The notes beneath the pieces are model-generated. The model was given only the letters and a program-made list of their open reading frames with translations, did not search any database and had not been told where the DNA came from. A stretch of 64,000 nucleotides of DNA from Gigaspora rosea (Eukaryota > Glomeromycota > Glomeromycetes > Diversisporales > Gigasporaceae): NCBI GenBank assembly GCA_003550325.1, contig QKWP01000039.1, positions 438,904 through 502,903 of the forward strand. Direction: 5' to 3'. This document shows, piece after piece, positions 56,571-64,000 of this stretch (the first letter of the stretch is position 1; every line of letters begins with the position of its first letter). The translations under genes and the position numbers were made by a program.

Positions 56571-57583
56571 CAGGGACTGTCAAAAATTTGGATACAAAAT
56601 CATAAATCTTTATTTGGATATCGATTAATATTTGGGTAAAATTTGGATAAAAAAATTAAAAATTTGGAAAAATTTGGATATTAAACTTTTTTATTTCATT
56701 GATTAAAATATTAATTTTGCCTATAAGACATAGTTGTCGGTTTGGTTTGATTTTAGATATGCTTCACGATTTTTTTTGGTGGATTTTGGAATTTATATAT
56801 GAAAAAATGAAGGCCTTGTTCTCATATTTGAAAATTCATGTACACGGCTATAGGCAGTAGTTTTTTAGTAGAGCTCATCTTTTTATTATTTGTGTGTTCA
56901 ACAACATAACTTTCATAGAACAATTTTTTACATCGTATCCACCGATTTAATTTTCAGGGGTTTTTTTGATAATTGTTACACAAACCTTTGCCATTAAGTG
57001 ACATGACGAAATATTCAATTTTTGGTCATTATATGAGATAAATAAGCAATAAATATTTAAAAAAAACAGTCATAAAAGAAAGCACTATCACTAGCTGTTG
57101 AAACGTTCGAGTATTGTCACTGAACGATTGGTTGAATAATGGGTAAGCGTAAATTCGGAAGCAAATTTTCAGGAAAACGGCCTTTTTAACTTACTTTCGG
57201 CTAGTAATCAAACATGTAGGTATTAAAATATTCTATACACTTTATTATGGATTTGAAGTAAGTTTAAAAGTCCGTTTTTGTAAGAACACGCTTTATAATA
57301 AATTTTAACAACAAATAATTCTCAACCAGGTGGATATGTGTACGTGTTTAAAAAATAAACTATTGAACTATCATTGAACGTTACACATTCCCTGATTGGC
57401 TGAACGTAGGTTCCAGATCACATGAATTCTAAAATTGACCAAAATTTGGATATCATTTGGATATTTGGGGGCCAAAATTTGAAAAAATTTGGGATAAATA
57501 CCAAAATTTGGAAATTTTAAAACCAGAGGCCAAAATTTGGAAAAATTTGGAAAAATTTGGATCCAAATTTTTGACAGTCCCTG
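56571..57583. mobile_element. Non-autonomous hAT element, 1013 bp
   Basis: Ends CAGGGACTGTCAAAAATTTG and, inverted, the same. The flanks ATCTTGAT (56563-56570) and ATCTTAAT (57584-57591) are an 8-bp duplication with one change. Subterminal AAAATTTGGA(T/A) repeats are present on both sides. No coding. It splits the AAA ATPase gene between ...VEHLD and PA..., exactly in the conserved region before the arginine finger. Confidence 0.85.
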
Positions 57584-58379
57584 ATCTTAATCCAGCATGG
57601 TTAGTATTTTATAAGAACCCTGTAAATCATTAACTTGAAATTATTATTCAAATCTATTCTACTTCTATTTAGTATTTGCCCTGGTCGTATGGATGTACAT
57701 TTAAATCTTGAATATTGTACTCATTACCAAATTGAAAGAATGTATCAAAAAGTAGTTCCCAACGCGAAGTTTCCGAATAGTATCTTAAAGAAAATTCCAG
57801 AACGATTATTACCCCCTTGCGATGTTATGATAAATATGATTTCTAATAGAAATGAGAGTGAACTTATACCAGAGAAAATTCTTGGACTAGTTAAAAAATA
57901 CCATCAGACACCTGAAATTTAATGAGCTAATTGGGTCCAAAACTTAGATTTATTTTTTTTATGTATTTTGAAATAATACTAAAGAATTTTAATTTATTTT
58001 ATTCGTTCGATCTTGATTAGCAAACATTTCGATTATTGTCACGAAAGACAATTTATTTTCTTGAAAAACCATTAACGTAAATAAGCAAACAAAAAATTGC
58101 TCAACTGCGCTAAATAATACTCAACATAAAAAAAGAGAAGAAATTCGAAATCAACAACTTTACTAACAATTGAATTATCTTGATTTTGGAGATTTAAAGA
58201 TATATAAAACTAGTTGACGCAGTATGATAAATTGAGGGACATTTTTCGAAAATCTTTAAATGTAATATTTTTACCAAAATCTTGAAACTAAAGAATTCAA
58301 ATACATAACATGATTGTGGGAAATGATTTTTAGCCATCCTTTTTGGTCTCAACCAAACGGTTTTGTTGAGTACTCACCC

Positions 58380-58494
58380 AGAATATCAATATATATATCA
58401 CATCACTATATCTGATATTCTAAATGTTATATATCGCTTTGTTGCTATATATCAATAATTATCAATCTAAAATATTTGCTAATAGGAAATCAAT
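58380..58494. other. AT-rich palindromic patch before the satellite
   Basis: Short self-complementary strings (ATATCAATATATATATCA, TATATCAATAATTATCA). A similar patch occurs at 60960-61220 after the satellite and its flank. 57923-58379 has no supported gene. Confidence 0.4.
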
Positions 58495-59700
58495 AAGAAA
58501 AAATGAAAACTAGAAACTGGTACTTATCTGGTTAAGTATATACTAGTTCTAGTCCTTTTGGCCAGATCTCTACATTCTATTTCATCTTTCTTAGTAAAAA
58601 TAAAATCTATAAAAAAAAGCCAATTAGTGAGAAAAATGTAAAACAAGAAAAAACAAAAACTAGAAACTGGCACTTATCTGGTTAAGCATGTACTAGTTCT
58701 GACCCTTCACCTGTTCAGATTTTAACATTCTATTTTACCTTCTCTAGTAGAAATAAAACTTATAAAAAAAAAGCCAATTAGTAAGAAAACAACAAGAAAA
58801 ACAAAAACTAGAAACTGGTACTTATCCAGTTATGCATATACAGTTTTGACGCTTTTCAGTTCAGATCTCTACATTCCATTTCACCTTTTCTGAAAAAAAT
58901 AAAATAAAAAAAGCTAATTAATAAGAAGAACAGAAAACAACAAGAAAAAATGAAAACTAGAAACTAGTACTTATTTGGTTAATGCGTATACTAGTTATAG
59001 TCCTTCCCTAGTCCAGATTTCTATATTCTATTTCACTTTCTCTAGTAGAAATATAACATAAAAAAAAAAAGCCAATTAGTAAGAAAAATGGAAAACAACC
59101 AGAAAAAAATGAAAACAAGAAACTAGTACTTATCTAATTACAGTTCTGATCCTTTCTGGATTCCATTTCACCTTTCCTAGTAGAAATAAAATCTATAAAA
59201 AAAAGCCAATTAGTAAGAACAATAAAAACAACAAGATAAAATGAAAGCTAGAAACTGGTACTTTTCTGATTACATATATGCTAGTTCTAGTTCTTTTCAG
59301 TTCAGATCTCACATTCTATTTTACCTTCCCTAGTAAAAATAAAACCTATAAAAAAAAGCCAATTAGTAAGAAGAATAGAAAACAACAAGCTAAAAACTAG
59401 TACTTATCCAGTTACGTGTAAAAGTGCCAATTTGTTGAAACTAAAAAATTATTATATTTTATCAGACAGTTATTCATAGAAGTTTTAGATTGAGATAAAA
59501 TTAATATTGAATAATAATTAGCATCTATTCTAATATTTTTTGTGTACAAGTTCTGGCCCTTTTTCAGTCTGAATCTTTACATTTTATTTTACCTTTCCTT
59601 TCCTAATAGAAATAAAACTTATAAAAAAAAGCCAATTAGTAAAAAGAACAGAAAACAAAAAAAAATAAAAACTAGAAACTAGTACTTATCTAGCAAATAC
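58495..59700. repeat. Satellite array, about 145-bp unit, about 8 copies
   Basis: Each unit has AAACTAGAAACTGGTACTTA, TCTGGTTAAGCATATACTAG, TTCTAGTCCTTTTCAGTTCA, then GATCTCTACATTCTATTTCA, CCTT, TAGTAGAAATAAAA and AAAAAAAAGCCAATTAGTAA. The word GCCAATTAGTAAG marks units at about 58619, 58770, 58911, 59070, 59205, 59358 and 59630. Unit divergence is moderate. A partial unit is isolated at about 60700-60860. No coding. Confidence 0.85.
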
Positions 59701-60550
59701 ATATGATCATGGCGCAGCAACAGCTTGATATTATTAACTGATTTTAGAACAGTGTTTTGATTTTTGGACTAATCCAGAATTTACTACTAGTAAATTTAGC
59801 CTTGCCAAATCTCCAGATTATTTGCTTTAATTTTTAGACTGATCTGGAATTAGTTAAATTTTACTATCAGGTAATCTCATAATGTGTTAGAGGCCTTGCC
59901 GAATATCAAATTTTTGAACCAAACTTCAAAATTGTAATACAGTTTTAATGACAATAAAATTGTATGGGCCAGAACAAAGTACTTAAATTTGTATAAGCAA
60001 TTAATTACATTTTTTCAATAGTAGGCAATTAAAAATAAAAAGTGCAATTATTAAATGTTTTTCTGCAAAAAATTTCTTTATTTTGAGGATTTCAATTTTT
60101 ATATTTACTAGTATTAACTGGTACAGGTTTTAAATAAAAATTCTTAATCATTATAATTGGATATTTAATAAATAAATTTTTTTTTAAAAAAAAAATACCA
60201 AAAAAAAAAGAAAATTATCTTTGGAGCAGCTTTTTTCGCAATACATTATTATTAATCATACTTAGCTCAGAAATGTCATTTTTCTTCATTATACTAGTCC
60301 CAGATGAAATTGCATTCGTTTTGAGATTACTATTCAAGCTCTTGATTTGGGCATTAAAAAAAATTTTTGAAGTATACTTTTATAATATGTATAAAGTAAA
60401 AGAAAGTTCGTTTTTTAAAAAAAATAACACCCAAAGAATTTTTTTCACTTATTTAAAAAAGTAAGAAAAAAAATTTTTTTTATTGGATTATCTTTGTTTT
60501 GATCTAAAGTCTATATAGAGGGGGGATGATTGGTCCATGATCATAAATTG
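59701..60550. other. AT-rich spacer
   Basis: No gene supported. The 63-codon frame at 60273-60464 (LVPDEIAFVLRLLFKLLIWA) has a hydrophobic helix but low-complexity Lys/Phe ends and is left uncalled. Confidence 0.4.
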
Positions 60551-60704
60551 CCAATATTGGGCAAATTGATGATTGATGAACACCATGAATTTGGCTCAAA
60601 CAGTCAAATAATTAGTGGACACGTGCCGCTTTGTGGACATGTCCACCAATTATTTGCCTGTTTGAGCTAAATTTATGATATTCATCAATTTTTGTCCAAT
60701 ATTG
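60551..60704. mobile_element. Foldback element
   Basis: CCAATATTGGGCAAATTGAT ... GGCTCAAACAGTCAAATAATT and AGTGGACACGTG on the left return inverted on the right (CATGTCCACC, AATTATTTGCCTGTTTGAGC, ATCAATTTTTGTCCAATATT). The loop at about 60625-60640 is CCGCTTTGT. Confidence 0.75.
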
Positions 60705-61520
60705 TATACTTATCTGGTTACACATGTACCAGTTTTGGCCCTTTCTGGTTCAGTTCTTTATATTCCATTTCACCTTCTCTAGTAAAATTAAAATCTGAAA
60801 TTACAATAAACTAATTAGTAAGAGCAAAAAAAGAAGATAAAAGCTAGAACCTAATACTTATCTTAATCAAAATACTGTATAAAAAATTAAAAAAAAAGAT
60901 TGAAAAAATTAATGAGTTGATCGCTATGTAATTTAATAAGATCAAGTGATTACAATAAAGCTAAAATATCAATATATATTATATACAGAACTTAATTTGA
61001 TGATCTGTTATCTGCGATTTGCTATATAATGATTAATAACTTATAATCATTATTTATCAATTCAAATATATATGATAATAATCAATTAGCAGATATATAA
61101 CAATTTATATTTAACTACAATATATATTGATTATAGATATATATCGAGATTTATCTAGTTTATCAATATATAACGTTATTTTTAATTAATATAAAATGAT
61201 TGATTAAGTTATATATTGATTGGTATCTTTCTAAAAAATTTCTCAATGATATGTGAAACAAAAAAAAAGAAAAAAGCCAATAAAACCTTATAATGAAATA
61301 ATATTCTTTTTAAACAATTTAAGGTTTAGTATATTTAAAAATAATTATATAAAAGTTTGTTGTTTAATTACTAGCTAAATTAGTTGCCAATATTTCAACA
61401 ATTGTTAGAGGTTTTATATTAAGGCTTCATCGTCATTAACTTTGTCAATTTATCAAAAGTTTCATCAATTCATCATAGGTTTTGTCAATTGTCAAAGTTT
61501 TATCAATCATCATCATCATA

Positions 61521-61682
61521 AGGGTGGTGACAGATATTATGTAATATTTTAGGGAGGAGGGGGTTTCTAAAATCTTACATTAAATATAGAAGTTCATAAT
61601 AGCCAATCAAATTTTTCTTATGTAGGGGGAGGGGGGTAGGGGGTATAGTAAAATTATATTATGTAATATATGTCACCACCCT
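61521..61682. mobile_element. MITE with AGGGTGGTGACA ends and G-rich interior
   Basis: AGGGTGGTGACAGATATTAT and the inverted right end AGGGTGGTGACATATATTAC match. The interior has G-runs (GGAGGAGGGGG, GGGGGAGGGGGGTAGGGGG) that stand out in this AT-rich region. A hAT origin is plausible from the end sequence; no target duplication is clear. Confidence 0.65.
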
Positions 61683-62152
61683 AATGAAACTATAACGAAA
61701 CTATTCATTATTGCAAACATAATTTTGTTAGACATCTTTAGTAAGTAAGTACTATAACAGAATTTTTTATAGCAACTAACAATAAAAATCTTGTTAATTC
61801 TAATACAAACTCAATCTCATATAGAAGTTACTGAAAATTACTATGTAATTAATATATAATAAGTTTATATCAGTAATGTAATACAATATAGCATACTCTA
61901 TTCTAACTCCCTTTAAGCAATTCAAGCGCCTGGTTAATTATATACATTTTTAAAAAATATTTATATTTATTTATATATATGATAATTGAATAATTGCTTT
62001 AAAAATCATAAAATTTTCTAACTAGAAAAAACTTATCTAACCAAAAAAAACTAATTATAAAAAAATATTTTTAGAAAAATAAAAGCTTAATAATAAAAAA
62101 TAAAAACAATATACAATACTTTTTAAAAATATTAAATAATATTATCCCTTAA

Positions 62153-62803
62153 ACTGTAAGCAAATCCAGGCAAATTTGGCTGGAAAATTGCTATAAATAT
62201 GCTTATAATCTATATTTTTAAAACTTAAGATATTTAATTAAAAATTTTTTTTGATAATATTTGAAAATAAGAATTATATTATAGTAGTATTTAATTTTAT
62301 ATTATAAGAAAAAAAGTTTAAGTTGCTAATAAGCTAAAAATAGACAAATTTTAAAAAATTTTTTATCCAAAAAAATTATCTACTTTTTCTTGGCGAACTC
62401 TATAAATATTAGCTCTAGCTTCCTGATTTAATAGAATGATATAGTTTATAAAAAGGATTACAACTTTTATTATTGCAACTTTTGTAATTTACTTGTAAAA
62501 ATTAGGACTTGTATTAGAAGTGAAAATTTTTTTTATAGACGGGAACATATAAAATTTAAGAAAACCTAAAGAAAAATTTTATAGTAAAAATTTTAAAATA
62601 AAAACTTTAAACTTTTATTGCTTTAAAGTTTATTAATAATTTTAAAAAATTTTCATAATAAAGTTTATAAAATATATTTTAAAGAAAAGATTCTATAAAT
62701 AAAGTATACCCCATATGCTTAATAAATTTTTATTTTATTTAAAAAAATATAATATTTCTAAAAAAATCCAGGCAAATTTGCCTGGATTATAGTTTAAGGG
62801 ATA
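62153..62803. mobile_element. Diverged 651-bp MITE with subterminal palindromes, copy 4
   Basis: Ends read TATCCCTTAAACTGTAAGC and, inverted, TATCCCTTAAACTATAATC. The right palindrome is ATCCAGGCAAATTTGCCTGGAT, perfect over 22 bases. Relative to the other copies the bases outside CAGG/CCTG have changed on both arms. The left palindrome has one mismatched pair. The interior is clearly homologous to 20699-21345 (ATAGACGGGAACATATAAAA) but about 25 per cent diverged. Confidence 0.85.
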
Positions 62804-62832
62804 AAAATAATAAAAAAATATATTAATAAAAT

Positions 62833-63160
62833 TTAAAATTTACAATTTTTACAAGTAGTTTTACTATAATATTTTTAGTACAATAAGTTTCATTTTTTAC
62901 ATGTGCATCTATTTGTATCATATAATGTTTTACATTTGCAACCTTTGTTTTTACTGTCAATCTAGCTAATAGCTGATCTTACTAATATTTTAATATTCAG
63001 AATCTCTTTTAAACTTGGCAAATCCTTGCATTTAACTAGATAAAGTTCTTTATCATAATAATAACAATCCAATACTTTAGCAAAGCATTCAAGTTTATAC
63101 GATCCTTTAGTTACTACTTTTAAAATTTTAATAAATAAAAAATTTGCTAAAAGACTTGAT
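62833..63160 (-). pseudogene. KRBA2-like integrase transposon, C-terminal relic
   Basis: Minus-strand translation: LANFLFIKILKVVTKGSYKL, ECFAKVLDCYYYDKELYLVK, CKDLPSLKEILNIKILVRSA, IS-stop, then GCKCKTLYDTNRCTCKK, a stop and shift, and TTCKNCKF at the end (stop 62833). YKL.C.A.VLD.YY...EL....DLP.L.....I..R.A followed by a C-x-C...C-x-C...C-x2-C tail matches the end of KRAB-A/KRBA2-like integrases, a TE-derived family abundant in Glomeromycotina. The catalytic core is not in the window. Stops show decay. Confidence 0.6.
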
Positions 63161-64000
63161 ACTCAGTCTTTTTTGGAATACTTATTTTAGCAATTTTGCT
63201 TTCTTTACAATTTTTCTTATTTTTATGAATTTTTTTTAGTATTTCTTTTTTAGTTATTTTTTTATAATTTTCATTGAACTTTCTAGCTCTTTTTTAAATT
63301 TTCTCGATAATTCTTTTTATGATTTTCTAATAATTTAATGCTATTACTATTTGAATTATTTTTCTCTGGATCACTAATAGCTTTATCATTTTTAGTAGCT
63401 CTATCATTTTCAGAATTTCTGATAGTTTTTTCACTATTTGTACTATTATTATTGTCTTCTGTATAATTATAAAAAATCATCATTTTTATCGTCTTCTGCA
63501 TAATTATAAAAATTATCATTTTTGTCATTTTCTGCATAATTATAAAATTATTATTATTGGATAATATCATAATTATCATTATTTATCTGTTTATTTTTTC
63601 TGGTTCTTCAAAAATGATATACTTTATATATATTACATGTAACAAATTTGCTTGCAATAATCATTTTGCCAATTAGGTTTCAGCTTTAAGAATAATCTTT
63701 AGTAGCTCTAATCTTGTTGTCTAGTAATAATATTAGGACAATTTTTAGCTCATTGAAATCATCTTGTCAAAATGATTTAAATGGTAGTAGTTGCATGCGA
63801 TTTTTATCACTAGATCAAAAGTTATGATCACTTTGTAATAATTTCTTATATATTAACACTATTAAAAAAAATATTAATACAACAAAGATATTAATAATAC
63901 AACAAAAAGCTATAAAATAAAGTTTCAAAAGATTCAAACTTATTACTTAATTCATTATTCTTCTTATCATTAATTTATACATTTGATTAGAATTCTTTTT
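63161..64000. other. AT-rich end of the window
   Basis: The minus-strand frame 63283-63579 is Asn/Lys/Ile low-complexity sequence with an internal tandem repeat (about 63440-63560, TTATCATTTTTGTC-type units). It is not called as a gene. Nothing else is supported. Confidence 0.4.

Larger units (their letters stand above)
55038..57922 (+). pseudogene. BCS1-like AAA ATPase, split by two transposons
   Basis: The 5' part (55038-55208) encodes MSTNNKNYESYEVPDFNTLP, EKKEQIIVEYKGRKFNVVYK. A 647-bp MITE follows, then KVAPDSMPSIFLSIINYDSS. A TGA at about 56010 replaces a Trp in RRS-stop-YKYNEGNW. The AAA core has Walker A GKPGTGKTS (about 56194-56220) and Walker B IIVLEDVDA (about 56336-56362). A frameshift near 56520 precedes GTIIIMTTNHVEHLD, where a 1013-bp hAT-type MITE inserted (56571-57583). 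The gene resumes with PA, an intron 57600-57672 (GTTAGT..TTTAG), and PGRMDVHLNLEYCTHYQIER, ending at 57922. BCS1-type AAA proteins translocate or assemble membrane proteins (mitochondrial Rieske protein in yeast); the order A/B/arginine-finger PGRMD fits. Glomeromycotina have many such genes. Inactive here. Confidence 0.88.

Noticed and set aside
63283..63579. 98-codon Asn/Lys-rich frame
   Set aside because: Low-complexity translation of AT-rich tandem repeats; no conserved-looking block.
1..64000. tRNA, rRNA or other standard RNA genes
   Set aside because: No cloverleaf with a convincing B-box was found by eye; AT-rich false matches only.

Overview
The window looks like nuclear DNA of an arbuscular mycorrhizal fungus (Glomeromycotina, Rhizophagus-like). 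This is inferred from four things: extreme AT richness, short GT-AG introns of about 65-95 bp, the gene families present (BTB-TLDc, F-box plus RNI-type LRR, TPR, kinase, BCS1-like AAA and Sir2-like genes, MULE and hAT transposases), and the large share of decayed genes. No database search was possible, so the lineage is an inference. Only a few genes look intact: a BTB-TLDc protein (30679-31924, minus, one intron), a small CCHC zinc-knuckle protein (25613-25913, one intron), a small tail-anchored coiled-coil protein (21925-22191) and a signal-peptide-bearing secreted protein (42576-43193, minus).

Layout. 1-3.75 kb: a MULE transposase relic broken by a nonsense codon, a small MITE and a 1.9 kb insert that itself holds kinase, TPR-like and LRR relics. 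4-10.5 kb: degenerate repeats, a second MULE scrap and an F-box/LRR pseudogene. 10567-17211: a complete 6.6 kb hAT element with a 17-bp perfect terminal inverted repeat and an 8-bp target duplication, carrying a frameshifted transposase and nested MITEs. 17.6-25 kb: small ORFs, several MITE families, a tandem pair of covarying hairpins and a UPF0643-like pseudogene. 25.6-34.7 kb: the zinc-knuckle gene, TPR and Sir2 scraps, the BTB-TLDc gene and a two-frame ORF.

34.69-39.67 kb is a near-identical direct duplication meeting at a single N, probably an unmerged contig overlap. The Ns at 52072 and 53707 are also flanked by direct repeats. 42.5-49.3 kb is a decayed segmental duplication whose ancestral unit paired a secreted-protein gene (minus) with an F-box/LRR gene (plus). 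One copy keeps the secreted gene and has lost the F-box CDS; the other keeps a frameshifted F-box gene and a scrap of a secreted paralogue. 50.5-51.6 kb is a Sir2-family pseudogene. 53.6-54.4 kb holds a broken ORF of unknown family. 55.0-57.9 kb is a BCS1-like AAA gene split by a 647-bp MITE and a 1013-bp hAT-type MITE. 58.5-59.7 kb is a satellite of about 145-bp units, followed by foldback elements, another 651-bp MITE and the tail of a KRBA2-like integrase.

The most interesting signals are: (1) a family of about 650-bp MITEs with a subterminal 16-bp palindrome that stays palindromic through compensatory changes; (2) two tandem units at 21.56-21.83 kb whose hairpins differ by compensatory substitutions; (3) the secreted-protein/F-box paired locus and its reciprocal decay; (4) a recurring non-coding motif pair (CTTTGTTT and CATTCGG..AAAAGACT) upstream of several of these genes.
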